A stretch of 64,000 nt of DNA, from the NCBI GenBank assembly GCA_947044405.1, contig CAMRHE010000197.1, positions 2,046,001-2,110,000 of the forward strand. The letters are read 5' to 3'. The translations under genes and the position numbers were made by a program. The DNA comes from Leptodactylus fallax (taxonomy: Eukaryota > Chordata > Amphibia > Anura > Leptodactylidae). Below are positions 10,776 through 22,096 of this stretch, piece after piece; the stretch's first letter is position 1; every line of letters starts with the position of its first letter. The notes beneath the pieces are model-generated. The model did no database searches, was not told the DNA's origin, and saw nothing but the letters and a program-made list of their open reading frames with translations.

Positions 10776-11112
10776 CAGGTGCATCTCAATACATTAAAAT
10801 ATCTTTGAAATGTTCATTCATTTCAGTAATTCAGTAAAACAATACATAATCCGCAGTCTTCCATGATTGTGTGTCCTACTGAACCAGACTGAGGGACCAT
10901 TTAAAGGCTTAGGAAACCTTAGCAGGTGACACACTGAATTTACAATACTGAACTTTTTTACAATATTCTAATTTTCTTAGATTTCGGTTTTCATTATCTG
11001 TAATCCATAATCAACATTTACACAAATCTAGAAAATATAGGAGGTCACTTTTATTTAATTACTGAAAGAAATAAACGTTTCAAAGATATTCTAATTTATT
11101 GAGATGCACCTG
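10776..11112. repeat. TA-flanked MITE (mariner/Tc1 type)
   Basis: CAGGTGCATCTCAATACATT at 10776 is mirrored by AATTTATTGAGATGCACCTG ending 11112, both next to TA. The 337-bp body has no coding capacity and the arms extend inward through TATCTTTGAAA. It ends six bases before the next Tc1 element begins. Confidence 0.88.
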
Positions 11113-11118
11113 TATATA

Positions 11119-12747
11119 CAGTGCCTTGCGAAAGTATTCGGCCCCCTTGAACTTTTCAACCTTTTGCCACATTTCAGGCTTCAAACATAAAGATATAAAA
11201 TTTAAATTTTTTGGTGAAGAATCAACAACAAGTGGGACACAATTGTGAAGTGGAACAAAATTTATTGGTTATTTTAAACTTTTGTAAAAAATAAAAAATT
11301 GAAAAGTGCGGCGTGCAATATTATTCGGCCCCTTTACTTTCAGTGCAGCAAACTCACTCCAGAAGTTCAGTGAGGATCTCTGAATGATCCAATGTTGTCC
11401 TAAATGACCGATGATGATAAATATAATCCACCTGTGTGTAATCAAGTCTCCTGTATAAATGCACCTGCTCTGTGATAGTCTCAGGGTTCTGTTTAAAGCG
11501 CAGAGAGCATCATGAAGACCAAGGAACACACCAGGCATGTCCGTGATACTGTTGTGGAGAATTTTAAATCCAGATTTGGATACAAAAAGATCTCCCAAAC
11601 TTTAAACATCCCAAGGAGCAATGTGCAAGTGATCATATTGAAATGGAAGGAGTATCAGAACACTGCAAATCTACCAAGACCCGGCTGTTCCTCTAAACTT
11701 TCATCTCAAACAAGGAGAAGACTGATCAAAGATGCAGCCAAGAGGCCCATGATCACTCTCGATGAACTGCAGAGATCTACAGCTGAGGTGGGAGAGTCTG
11801 TCCATAGGACAACAGTCGTACACTGCAAAAATCTGACCTTTATGGAAGAGTGGCAAGAAGAAAGCCATTTCTCAAAGATATCCATAAAAAGTCTTGTTTA
11901 AAGTTTGCCACAAGCCACCTGGGAGACACACCAAACATGAGGAACAAGGTGCTCTGGTCAGATGAAACCAAAATCGAACTTTTTGGCCACAATGCAAAAT
12001 GATATGTTTGGCGTAAAAGCAACACAGCTCATCACCCTGAACACACCATCCCCACTGTCAAACATGGTGGTGGCAGCATCATGGTTTGGGCCTGCTTTTC
12101 TTCAGCAAGGACAGGGAAGATGGTTAAAATTGATGGGAAGATGGATGGAGCCAAATACAGGACCATTCTGGAAGAAAACCTGTTGGAGTCTGCAAAAGAC
12201 CTGAGACTGGGACGGAAATTTATCTTCCAACAAGACAATGATCCCAAACATAAAGTAAAATCTACAATGGAATGGTTCACAAATAAACGTATCCAGGTGT
12301 TAGAATGGCCAAGTCAAAGTCCAGACCTGAATCCAATCGAGAATCTGTACAAGGAGCTGAAAACTGCTGTTCACAAACGCTCTCCATCCAACCTCACTGA
12401 GCTCGAGCTGTTTTCCAAGTAAGAATGGGCAAGAATTTCAGTCTCTTGATGTGCAAAACTGATAGAGACATACCCCAGGCTACTTGCAGCTGTAATCGCA
12501 GCAAAAGGTGGCGCTACAAAGTATTAACTTAAGGGGGCCGAATAATTTGGCACGCCCCACTTTTCAATTTTTTATTTTTTACAAAAGTTTAAAATATCCA
12601 ATAAATTTCGTTCCACTTCACGATTGTGTCCCACTTGTTGTTGGTTCTTCACCAAAAAATTAAAATTTTATATCCTTATGTTTGAAGCCTGAAATGTGGC
12701 AAAAGGTTGAAAGGTTCAAGGGGGCCGAATACTTTCGCAAGGCACTG
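11119..12747 (+). mobile_element. Tc1-like element, family E, copy 1
   Basis: Ends CAGTGCCTTGCGAAAGTATT (11119) and its inverse (to 12747) are next to TA. The inverted repeats are about 210 bp with inner motif TATTCGGCCCC. A second copy of the same family lies at 45605-47204. The element carries a decayed transposase. Confidence 0.93.
11512..12527 (+). pseudogene. Tc1 transposase, family E, copy 1, broken
   Basis: M11512 opens the family frame (MKTKEHTRHVRDTVVE). It runs to about 11810, where a lost stretch around HRTT removes several codons and shifts the frame. Later frames give the Asp-containing WSDETKIELFG (about 11960), a stop just before YVW near 12000, then [14 protein letters not shown], the second Asp (FQQDNDPKHK) and the Glu of NPIENL. 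A stop replaces Glu near 12420 (SK then EWARIS) and another follows ISVS. The catalytic triad residues are each still encoded, but in pieces. Confidence 0.88.
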
Positions 12748-12889
12748 TATACTGAAATAAAAAAAAGTAGACCACCAAGAAATATTGCATACCCTCAATT
12801 CTGACCATAAAAGTAACCTTAAAGCGTACCTCTATTAAGAAACTTTGTAATATATTTTATTAAGTAGTTCTATTTCCTTCACCGCTAAG

Positions 12890-13770
12890 GCTAGGTTCAC
12901 AGAGATAAAAAAGGAAATACAAGAAAAGAGAATAAAATAATGGTTTATATCGCCAGGGCCTCTGCAACAGCCCACCACAATAGGGATAGGGGTTTGTAAG
13001 GTGTAGGAAGGTTTCTCTAAATTTCTAGGAGATCAGATTTTGAAATTCTGCAGACTGAAACAAGATCCAAATCTGCCAAGGAGCAGAAGATTTAATAGGG
13101 TCTAGGGAGTCTTCTGACACTAGTGACTAAATTTTTTGGATAATATTGAGTTTCTGTATCCACTCTATAATGGAAGGGCTTTGAGGACTATTCCAGTGAT
13201 AGGGGATTAATGTCCTCACCACAGCCAGGAAGTGCCTAAGGAGACCCTTCTTAACCAATGCCAATGAACCCAGAATGACAGAGAGAGAAAGTCAGCTGCA
13301 GTGAGGGTTCAATCGTGAGATCACTCACCTTGGAGTATATGTTGAACAGTTGGACCCCGGAGAGCCCGATTCTGGAACACTCCAACCATAGATGCATACT
13401 CCCCACCCCGTCTCAACAGCACAAGCACTGGACAGAAACATATGGGAATATTTAATGCAAGAGATCTGGGCATCAGTGAGTTAAAAGCTTGAAGTTTGTC
13501 TCCTGCACTTTATGGGCTAGAGATACCTTATTGGCCAGGATAAAGGATCTGACCCAGTCAGCAGCAGATAGTTCATCAGATAGCTCCCTGTCCATGAACA
13601 GGGTATATTGAGGCATACCAGGAGTTGCCATAGAGTAATGACAGGGAGCACTGGACCCTAGGACAAGTTCCTCAAGGGCTGTGGTATTAGATTGAAAGGT
13701 GGAAGCAAGGGAAGGAGTCTTCACATAGTAGTTGTGCTGACTGTATTCCAGCCAGGACAAACAGATTTCA
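12890..13770 (-). pseudogene. L1-type LINE ORF2, C-terminal remnant
   Basis: The minus-strand frame at 13473-13760 contains LAHKVQETNFKLLTH, the conserved stretch that follows the reverse transcriptase in L1/Tx1-clade ORF2 proteins. Downstream on the same strand (13470-13000) decayed frames continue with TPDLLHRIF-like and LWLECSRIG-like text, corresponding to the Cys-rich C-terminal part, then the ending. Many stops and shifts interrupt it. No RT core remains. The better example of the same region is at 34200-35000 on the plus strand. Confidence 0.6.
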
Positions 13771-14182
13771 GGAACAGGGCCAGTTTTAGAAAAAGTGTGG
13801 CCCTGGGCAAAATTAAAAGCGGGACCACAAATGCTGGCATACTAACAACACTGTCATATTCTGTCACTTCAGAAGTCAGTGCTTCACTTCCAGAGGCATT
13901 GATATAGTCTTAAAAGATCAGGAGAACAAAAAAAAAAATTGTAAGCATTTATATACAGTAGTTGTGCAACGCTATGTGTGTACCACTATACTGGGGAGAA
14001 TTATTATCACTTACCAAACAAAACACATCATATAAAGACTACTAATATCAATAATACCTCTATACAAGGCCCAGATAGTACACTACCTCCACACTGTGAC
14101 TACATCTATTAGACTACATAGTGATACAAAAACAATAGTCGTGCACTACACAATACTTCTAACCTTATAAACATCAGATCAA
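13771..14182. other. No feature recognised
   Basis: Mostly AT-rich text with a short A-run near 13928; nothing coding or clearly repetitive was identified. Confidence 0.4.
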
Positions 14183-14541
14183 TTAAAGGGGTTTTCTGGC
14201 CCCAAATTGATTTTTTAAACTGATAACGTATCCACAGGACAGGACATCAGTATGTGATCTGTCAGGATTCTAAACCTGAACCCCATACAAGTAAGCTGCT
14301 CTAGCAGCTTCCAGGTGTCGGACACTGCTAGTGGACAGGATGTAGCACCGCGCTGCAATTACCCAGAACTACCACTATACAGTGGATGGGGCTGCTGTGC
14401 CACTCCTATTACTTGAATAGTAGATTGCTGCTTCCTGTCCACTACCAGCTATCAGCAACAATAGGATCACATACTGATGTCCTATCCTGTGGATAAGTCA
14501 TCACTATAAAAAATCAATTTGTGTCTGTAAAACCCATTTAA
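14183..14541. repeat. TTAA-flanked fold-back MITE
   Basis: TTAAAGGGGTTTTCTGGCCC at 14183 pairs with the right end (TGTAAAACCCATTTAA, to 14541). Inner arms CCACAGGACAGGACATCAGT (about 14232) and ACTGATGTCCTATCCTGTGG (about 14475) pair strongly. TTAA flanks both ends. Confidence 0.83.
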
Positions 14542-14775
14542 AATAGTGATTTAATAATACCCTTTTCTTTCCCCAGTAATAACAACCCCCTTTTTGCCCA
14601 TACACAATACAAATGACCACCTTTGTATTGCCTTATGACTTATTATAGTGCCCCCTTATAATAGTCCCTGCTTATGAATAATAATCCGCCCTTATAAATC
14701 AATCCCTCTTACTAATAATAGTTCCTTTTCTTGGGAATGGAAACCCAAGCTTTATTAATAATAGATCCTGCTTAT

Positions 14776-14810
14776 AAATATATATATATATACACAGTAC
14801 TGTATATATA

Positions 14811-14846
<36 letters not shown>
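14776..14846. repeat. (TA)n microsatellite
   Basis: Two TA-dinucleotide runs separated by imperfect TGTATATATACTG text; highly length-variable sequence of this kind often confuses assembly. Confidence 0.9.
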
Positions 14847-14851
<5 letters not shown>

Positions 14852-14855
14852 CATA

Positions 14856-16413
14856 CACTACCGTTCAATTTTGTGTTTTCCATGAAAACTCACACTTTTA
14901 TTTATCAAATGAGTTGCAAAATGAATAGAAAATATAGTCAAGACATTGACAAGGTTAGAAATAATGATTTTTATTTGAAATAATAATTTTCTCCTTCAAA
15001 CTTTGCTCCATTTGCAGCAATTACAACATTGCATTCTAGCTGTTAATTTGCTGAGGTAATCTGGAGAAATTTCACCCCATGCTTCCAGAAGCCCCTCCCA
15101 CAAGTTGGATTGGCTTGATGGGCAGTTTTTTCGTACCATACGGTTAAGCTGCTCCCACAACCACTCACTGGGGTTGAGATACGGTGACTGTGCTGGCCAC
15201 TCCATTACAGATAGAATACCAGCTGCCTGCTTCTTCCCTAAATAGTTCTTGCATAATTTGGAGGTGCTTTGGGTCATTGTCCTGTTGTAGGATGAAATTG
15301 GCTCCAATCAAGCACTGTCCACAGGGTATGGCATGGCGTTGCAAAATGGACTGATAGCCTTCCTTATTCAAAATCCCTTTTACCTTGTACAAATCTCCCA
15401 AAGCAACCCCAGACCATCACATTACCTCCACCATGCTTGACAGATGGCATCAGGCACTCTTCCAGCATCTTTTCAGTTGTTCTGCATCTCACAAATGTTC
15501 TTCTGTGTGATCCAAACACGTCAAACTTCGATTCGTCTGTCCATAAGACTTTTTTCCAATCTTCCTCTGTCCAATGTCTGTGTTCTTTTGCCCATATTAA
15601 TCTTTTCCTTTTATTAGCCAGTCTCAGATATGGCTTTTTCTTGGCCACTCTGCCCTGAAGTCCAGCATCCCTGAGTCGCCTCTTCACTATAGACGTTGAC
15701 ACTGGCGTTTTGCGGGTACTATTTAATGAAGCTGCCAGTTGAGGACCTGTGAGGCGTCGATTTCACAAACTAGAGACTCTAATGTACTTGTCTTGTTGCT
15801 CAGTTGTGCAGTGGGGCCTCCCACTTCTCTTTCCCACTTACTCTGGTTAGAGCCTGTTTGTGCTGTCCTCTGAAGGGAGTAGTGCACACCATTGTAGGAA
15901 ATCTTCAGTTTCTTGGCAATTTCTCACATGGAATAGCCTTCATTTCTAAGAACAAGAATAGACTGTCGAGTTTCACATGAATGTTCTCTTTTTCTGGCCA
16001 TTTTGAGAGTTTAATCGAACCAACAAATGTAATGCTCCAGATTCTCAACTAGCTCAAAGGAAGGTCAGTTTTATAGCTTCTCTAACCAGCAAAACTGTTT
16101 TCAGCTGTGCTAACATACTTGCACAAGGGTTTTCAAGGGTTTTCTAAACATCCATTAGCCTTCTTACACAGTTAGCAAACACAATGTACCATTAAAACAC
16201 TGGAGTGATGGTTGCTGGAAATGGGCCTCTATACACCTATGTAGATATTGCATTAAAAACCAGACGTTTGCAGCTAGAATAGTCATTTACCACATTAACA
16301 ATGTATAGAGTGTATTTCTTATTCATTTCATGTTATCTTCATTGAAAAAAACTGTGCTTTTCTTTCAAAAATAAGGACATTTCTAAGTGACCCTAAACTT
16401 TTGAACGGTAGTG
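14856..16413 (-). mobile_element. Tc1-like element, family G
   Basis: The left end CACTACCGTTCAA (14856) and the right end TTGAACGGTAGTG (to 16413) form the inverted repeats characteristic of a widespread fish and frog Tc1 family. TA precedes the left end; the right flank reads ATA, so the duplication is imperfect. The transposase is on the minus strand. The right flank is the end of a family-A Tc1, suggesting insertion into that element followed by loss of its left part. Confidence 0.88.
14996..16001 (-). pseudogene. Tc1 transposase, family G, broken
   Basis: Reading from 16001 down, the protein starts MARKREHSCETRQSIL (first helix-turn-helix). A stop falls at EGYSM and others follow in the linker. 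The frame at 15702-15364 carries RRLRDAGLQGRVAKKKPY and the first Asp (LWTDESKFDVFG), then VKHGGGNVMVWGCFG. A shift leads to 15401-15165 with the second Asp (LQQDNDPKH), and another to 15307-14996 with the NPSEWLWEQL block holding the Glu. At least two frameshifts and several stops. Family length is about 330 residues. Confidence 0.87.
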
Positions 16414-16598
16414 ATATTTCAGTTTTTCTTTTTTAATAAATTTGTAAAAAATATCTACATTTCTGTTTTTTTTTTCTGTCAAGATGAGATGCTGAGTGTA
16501 CATTAATGAGAAATAAAATGAACTTTTTTGCTTTTAACAAATGGCTGCAATGAAACAAAGAGTGAAAAATTTAAAGGGGTCTGAATACTTTCCGTACC
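16414..16598. mobile_element. Tc1 family A, right-end fragment
   Basis: This sequence matches the last 185 bp of the family-A element (compare 62022-62205): a T-rich AATAAATTTG stretch, the CAAGATGAGATGCTGAGTGT motif and the terminal GGTCTGAATACTTTCCGTAC. The outermost bases are altered (CCCC instead of CACTG). Confidence 0.8.
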
Positions 16599-16900
16599 CC
16601 TTTATCTGTATAATTTGCATAAACAGATGCACCTGTACATTAATAGAATACCTGGTCGCATTGTAAATTCTCAAAATTAGGCAAAACTGGCAAGAGCCAG
16701 ATGTTTAGGTACAATATCGCGAGATTACGCAACCTTAGCTGAAATGCGCACATGCGCGAAATAATAGCAGTCAATACCGTGAGACTACGCAACAACCAGA
16801 AATCGCGTATGCATGAACAAAGTACTTCAAAGTGACGCAAGACAAGTAATAAAAACTCGTGCATGCGCAAAAACTTTAACTATAGCGGCCAATAAATATA
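16599..16900. other. Unassigned CpG-containing stretch
   Basis: Two similar phrases, CGCGAGATTACGCAACC near 16718 and CCGTGAGACTACGCAACAAC near 16777, plus several GCATGCGC motifs suggest a degraded internal repeat. No family recognised. Confidence 0.35.
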
Positions 16901-17950
16901 CAGGTTTGCTAAAAAGTTTACATATCCCGGCAGATTTTTTGTTTTTTTTGGCCTTTTTTCAAAGAATATGAATGATAACAAAAAAGCCATTTATTGTCAA
17001 ACTTCTGTGTTTTCTCTTTTTAAATCATAATGACAAAAACATCAAAATGACCCTGTTCAAAAGTTCACATACCCCAGTTCTTAATATTGTGTATTGCCCC
17101 CTCTAACATCTGTGACAGCTTGAAGTCTTTTGTGGTAGTTGTGGATGAGGCTCTTTATTTTCTCAGATGGTAAAACTGCCCATTCTTCTTGGCAAAAAGT
17201 CTCCAGTTCCTGTAAATTCCAGGGCTGTCTTGCATGTACTGCGCGCTTGAGATCTCCTCAGAGTGGCTCAATGATAATGAGGTCAGGAGACTGAGATGGC
17301 CACGCCAGAACCTCCATGCTTTACAGTAGAAATGGTGTTCCTTTCATCATAGGCCTTGTTGACACCTCTCCAAATGTAAAGTTTATGGTTGTTGCCAAAA
17401 AGTTTGATTTTTCTCTCATCACTCCAAATTACCTTTCCAGAAGTTTTGAGGCTTGTCTCTGTGCTGTTTGGCGTATTGAAGGCAAGATTCTTTGTGGCAT
17501 TTGCGCAGTAATGGCTTTCTTCTGGCAACTTGACCATGCAGCCCATTTTTCTTCAAGTGCCTCCTTATTGTGCATCTTGAAACAGCCACACCGTTAGTTT
17601 TCAGAGAGTCCTGTATTTCAGCTGATGTTATGTGTGGGTTTTTCATTGCATCCCAGACAACTTTCCGGGCAGTTGTGGCCGAAATTTTGGTTGGTCTACC
17701 TGACTGTGGTTTGGTTTCTGGGCATGTTATCAGGCCAAAATCACCAGGGTATGTGAACTTTTGAACAGGGTCATTTTGATGGTTTTGGTTGTCATTATGA
17801 TTTAAAAAGAGAAACACAGAAGTTTGTCAATAAATGGCTTCAACCAACCACTAACCTTGAGTGGAGAAAAAGTTTTTGCGTTATCATTCATTATTCTCTG
17901 AAAAAAGGCCAAAAAACCTGACGGGGTATGTAAACTTTTTAGCACAACTG
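16901..17950 (-). mobile_element. Tc1-like element, family C, internally deleted
   Basis: Ends CAGGTTTGCTAAAAAGTTTA (16901) and TAAACTTTTTAGCACAACTG (to 17950) are flanked by TA. A second family member begins at 63244. At 1,050 bp it is shorter than the usual 1.6 kb; the transposase has lost its N-terminus and a central block. Confidence 0.9.
17081..17770 (-). pseudogene. Tc1 transposase, family C, doubly deleted
   Basis: The minus-strand frame at 17770-17419 begins inside the protein (GLITCPETKPQSGRPTK), so the first helix-turn-helix is missing and joins directly to terminal-repeat sequence. It continues through RRHLKKNGLHGQVARRKPLL to a shift just before the first Asp (IWSDERKIKLFG, 17546-17283). 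After VKHGGSGVA the middle third with the second Asp is gone. The C-terminal block (WNLQELETFCQEEWAVL, stop at 17081-17083) follows. It could act at most as a substrate for transposase made elsewhere. Confidence 0.85.
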
Positions 17951-18372
17951 TATCGTTGGGCCTACATAGCCCTACCTTGACATTAGGTTAGATACCCAAT
18001 AAAGCATCTTTGTACCAGGAATATACAGTAAAATAAAAAGGTGAAACACAAAAATAAATAAGTGAGGTGAGTGCACGTGCAAAAAGAAAAAAAAGTGAAG
18101 TGATAGGTGAAAGTGAAATGTGAAAAGTGTGCATGAATGCATATAATAAAACATAATGCATAATACAAGTGAGTATGATGTAAGACAGCAATAAAATAAT
18201 GGATGAAACTAATGAATATAATTAAGGTCACATAACTAAAAAGTGAAACCTGGACACAATAATAATAATATGAAGTCACACTATAAATGAGGGTATATAT
18301 AAAATATACAAGAACTATTGCCAATAGTTAAAACATAATACAGTCCTACAGGCTAATTTCATAACGAGAATA
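17951..18372. other. No feature recognised
   Basis: A-rich sequence with GTGA-repeated phrases; the minus-strand frames are Tyr/Phe/Ile-rich because of composition, not genes. Confidence 0.5.
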
Positions 18373-19938
18373 CAGTCACGGCCAAAAGTTTTGAGAATGA
18401 TACAAATATTAATTTTTACAAAGTCTACTGCTTCAGTTTTTCTAATGGCAATTTGCATATACTCCAGAATGTTATAAAGAGTGATCAGCTTAACAGCAAT
18501 TACTTGCAAAGTCAATATTTGCCTAGAAAATGAACTTTATCCCCCAAAACACATTTCAACATCATTGCAGCCCTGCCTTAAAAGGACCACCTAACATGGT
18601 TTCAGTGATTGCTCCATTAACACAGGTGTGGGTGTTGATGAGGACAGGGCTGGAGATCAATCTGTCATGATTAAGTAAGAATGACACCACTGGACACTTT
18701 AAAAGGAGGCTGGTGCTTGCCATCATTGTTTCTCTTCTGTTAACCATGGTTATCTCTAAAGAAACATGTGCAGTCATCATTGCACTGCACAAAAATGGCC
18801 TAACTGGGAAGAGTATTGCAGCTAGAAAGACTGCACCTCAGTCAACAATCTATCGCATCATCAAGAACTTCAAGGAGAGAGGTTCCATTGGTGCCAAAAA
18901 GGCTCCAGGGCGCCCAAGAAAGACCAGCAAGCGGCAGGACCGTCTCTTAAAAGTGTTTCAGCTGCGGGATCGGGCTACCAGCAGTGCAGAGCTTGCTGAG
19001 GAATGGCAGCAGGCAGGTGTGAGTGCATCTGCACGCACTGTGAGGCGGAGACTCTTGGAGCAAGGCCTGGTCTCAAGGAGGGCAGCAAAGAAGCCACTTC
19101 TCTCCAGAAAAAACATCAGGGACAGACTGATATTCTGCAAAAGGTACAGGGAGTGGACTGCTGAGGACTGGGGTAAAGTCATTTTCTCTGATGAATCCCC
19201 TTTTCGATTGTTTGGAACATCTGGAAAACAGCTTATTCGGAGAAGAAGAGGTGAGCGCTACCACCAGTCTTGTCTCATGCCAACTGTAAAGCATCCTGAA
19301 ACCATTCATGTGTGGGGTTGCTTCTCAGCCAAGGGAATCGGCTCTATCACAGTCTTGCCTAAAAGCACAGCCATGAATAAAGAATGGTACCAGAATGTCC
19401 TCCAAGAGCAACTTCTCCCAACCGTCCAAGAGCAGTTTGGCGCTCAACAATGCCTTTTCCAGCATGATGGAGCACCTTGCCATAAAGCAAAGGTGCTAAC
19501 TAAATGGCTCAGGGAACAAAACATAGAGATTTTGGGTCCATGGCCTGGAAACTCCCCAGATCTTAATCCCATTGAGAACTTGTGGTCAATCATCAAGAGA
19601 CGGGTGGACAAACAAAAACCAACAAATTCAGACAAAATTAAAGCATTGATTCTGCAAGAATGGACTGCTATTAGTCAGTATTTGGTCCAGAAGTTGATTG
19701 AGAGCATGCCAGGGAGAATTGCAGAGGTCCTGAAGAAGAAGGGTCAACACTGCAAATATTAACTTGCTGCATTAACTCATTCTAACTGTCAATATAAGCT
19801 TCTGTTACTCATAATATGAATGCAATTATATTTCTGTATGTGATAAAAACATCTGACAAACACACATAAAAACCAGATGGCAGCAGATCATGTGAAAATA
19901 TAATATTTGTGTCATTCTCAAAACTTTTGGCCATGACT
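18373..19938 (+). mobile_element. Tc1-like element, family D, structurally complete
   Basis: Ends CAGTCACGGCCAAAAGTTTT (18373) and the inverse of CAGTCATGGCCAAAAGTTTT (to 19938) match over roughly 38 bases with two differences, and TA flanks both sides (18371-18372, 19939-19940). The element is 1,566 bp and encloses one intact transposase frame. It is the best-preserved DNA transposon in the window. Confidence 0.95.
18746..19762 (+). CDS. Tc1-like transposase, intact, 35-residue D-E spacing
   Basis: An uninterrupted 338-residue frame starts at ATG 18746 in the favourable context ACCATGG and reads MVISKETCAVIIALHKNGL. An earlier in-frame ATG at 18713 would add 11 hydrophobic residues not expected of this family. 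Residues 1-115 hold two helix-turn-helix segments (GKSIAARKTAPQSTIYRIIK; SASARTVRRRLLEQGL) separated by a GRPRK AT-hook-like motif. The DDE catalytic core has Asp149 (FSDESPF), Asp241 (FQHDGAPCHKA) and Glu277 (SPDLNPIENLW). I count 35 residues between the second Asp and the Glu, because LGPWP replaces the usual L-(E/D)-W-P; most Tc1 proteins have 34. A DD35E Tc1 group called Traveler has been described in vertebrates; membership is an inference. The enzyme would cut and paste the element at TA sites in the nucleus. Confidence 0.93.
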   Translation: MVISKETCAVIIALHKNGLTGKSIAARKTAPQSTIYRIIKNFKERGSIGAKKAPGRPRKTSKRQDRLLKVFQLRDRATSSAELAEEWQQAGVSASARTVRRRLLEQGLVSRRAAKKPLLSRKNIRDRLIFCKRYREWTAEDWGKVIFSDESPFRLFGTSGKQLIRRRRGERYHQSCLMPTVKHPETIHVWGCFSAKGIGSITVLPKSTAMNKEWYQNVLQEQLLPTVQEQFGAQQCLFQHDGAPCHKAKVLTKWLREQNIEILGPWPGNSPDLNPIENLWSIIKRRVDKQKPTNSDKIKALILQEWTAISQYLVQKLIESMPGRIAEVLKKKGQHCKY

Positions 19939-19940
19939 GT

Positions 19941-20384
19941 AGTGCTTGGTCCATTCTGCAAAGGTGAAGACCAAGGTCAACCAGAGGTACAGGAACATCG
20001 CACATAAGATCAACATAAGACAATCTAAAAAATAGAAAAAATAAATAAAAACATAATGAGAGACCATACAACAACACAGACATTAAAAAACGACCAAAAC
20101 TGATATGTTCATTTAATCCAAAAGGCTGCACAGTATTTAAATGGAGTCTATCATTCACAAAAACACTTTTAAGCTAATGGCACGTTGGAATGGTCTTTAA
20201 AAAGGCCATTCTTCTCCTACCTTTCCTTGTTTTTTTCTCCCAGCCGATTCCAAGATAATTTGTTTCTTCATGTATGTAAATGAGCACCACGGAGCGCCTG
20301 GGGCGTTCCTTCTCTCCTGCGAGCAAGCCCATTGCGTCATCACTTATCACCGCCCCTTTGTCCATTGCGGTGACTCCACTCTTG
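19941..20384. other. No gene recognised
   Basis: AT-rich to 20160, then mixed sequence with a GGCCATTCTTCTCC phrase. Probably the outer arm of the fold-back structure that follows, but no boundary could be fixed. Confidence 0.35.
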
Positions 20385-20513
20385 GTCTTCTTTCTTCTCA
20401 GTTCTCGCGACTGCGCATGAGCAATCGGGTCTGTCACAAGAGCGTGGCAGAGCCGATTGCGCATGCGCAGTCGTGAGAATTCACTGCCGGTGAGAACTGA
20501 GAAGAAAGAAGAC
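20385..20513. repeat. Inverted repeat with perfect 22-nt outer arms
   Basis: Arms at 20385-20406 and 20492-20513 are exact inverses beginning GTCTTCTTTCTTCTCAG. The inner part also pairs imperfectly: CTGCGCATGAGCAATCGG with CCGATTGCGCATGCGCAG. Probably the core of a fold-back MITE. Confidence 0.85.
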
Positions 20514-20515
20514 AA

Positions 20516-22090
20516 TCATAATGAGAGCTTGGTATCACGGCCGGCCGGCCGGCCATGATGACTGGCCGTGAATGCCATCGCACGCAGCCTAATTTAATAT
20601 ATCGTAGGCCACACCCCCTCAGGTCATGTCTACCGGAGGTGTGCCCAATCATAAGGTACCCACCTCCAGACCAAACGGACGCTGCTATTGGATGGGAACG
20701 CCCAGTCCAGGCCTTCCCATAGTCTCTTAGTGACGCATCTTGGCGTCCTTAGTAACGCCCGAACACTCCATCGCGGTGAATGCTAACGCCGGGATACTCA
20801 TATAGTTAGTTAGTGAGTTTGGGACTGGTCTTTTACTGACCCACTAGCCAGTAAGTGGTTGTGAATGAATCACTTGTGTGTGTTTTCCCCAGAAGTGATT
20901 TGCGCCTTCACTGTGAATAGGCTTTGACCTACAGATTTTGGGGGGAGACTGTGCTATATGCACTGGTTTATTATATCACAATCACGTGGGACGCTACCTG
21001 AGTCCTAATATTTGCCCTATGTTTTATTTAGCACCTGACAATTACAGGTAGCTTGGTTTAACTTTTAGATATACAAATAAAGGTTATAATTTTAGTGTAC
21101 CCTATTTGATATATTTTGTTATTGATTTTCTCTTCGGTACATGTACCATTAGGATCTATAGATGGCGGAACTAAGGTTTGTGGAAAATTACCCCCTTTGT
21201 CCTGTTGTTGTTAGTCCAATAGGTGTAAGGAGCCGGAGTGGAGCCTCGGCGGCGGCACGCAGGGGTTGCCAGTCCACTCCTTTACATGCTCCTTCCAGAC
21301 CCTAGGAAGGTAGGCTGGAACCTCCGCGATGGTTTGCGGGGGTTGCTGGTCCTTCCCCGCTTGGGCCACAGGATTCCCTTCTGGAGCAGGGGCTCGGTCA
21401 GAACCTTCTTATTCGGGACTTCCGCTCCAGGTAATCGCCGACTATTCAGTTTTCCTTGGCAGTAAGCGTTGCATATTTCCTGTCCTGTTACCTCCTTCTA
21501 GACCTCCTGCTTCTGTTGTTTGACTATCCTTCTGGCCTCTCGATTTTGTACCTTGTTCTCCTCTCCTGTTAATGACCCCGGCTTGCCTTCAGACTTCGTC
21601 CTCCTGAACTGCGATTTGGTGCTGCTCTGCTCTCCTGCTACCGACCCGGCTCGTTTGACACATCTATTTGGATTTTCCTTCTGTACTTCCCTAACCTCAC
21701 GCTGACAACTCGGACCGTATGACTACTCTTTGGAATTCTGCTGCTATCTACTGTCTGCCGCCATCCGCTGCTTACTACTCTGCAGACTGCCATCCCTATT
21801 CCTGCTACTCCTGGTAAGTGATTCCGGTTTCTGTTCTGCTGTGTCTGGTGGTGTGCTGTGCGTCCGGCGCTCTCTGACCGTCAGTAGCTTCAAGTCCATC
21901 CCCACCATCAGGGGCCCTGGTGAACATCTCTGGGGGTGTGGTTGGGAGAGCGCGGGACATTCAGCACGGTTTTTACCATTTTGATCCGGTTTGACTGGTG
22001 CTGGGACTCACTGATTAGCTCAACGCTGCATCTGTTTACTAACAATAGATCTTGTAGGATGTGTATAGCATCCTGTTCCTTCTCAGTTGG
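20516..22090. other. Unassigned GC-rich block, possibly LTR-retroelement leader
   Basis: No coding region is supported. It opens with a run of GGCC repeats (GGCCGGCCGGCCGGCC near 20540). An AATAAAGG at 21076 could be a polyadenylation signal. From 21195 on, C/T-rich text resembles untranslated leaders of frog retrotransposons, but no paired LTRs, primer site or gag frame were found. Confidence 0.3.
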
Positions 22091-22096
22091 AAATAA

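Noticed and set aside
17983..18324. 113-residue membrane-like minus-strand frame
   Set aside because: Tyr/Phe/Ile-rich because the DNA is A-rich with GTGAA-type repeats; no motif, no start context, overlapping frames on the same strand.
20516..22090. Possible LTR retroelement with AATAAA at 21076
   Set aside because: No second LTR, duplication, primer site or gag/pol text found; left as unassigned.
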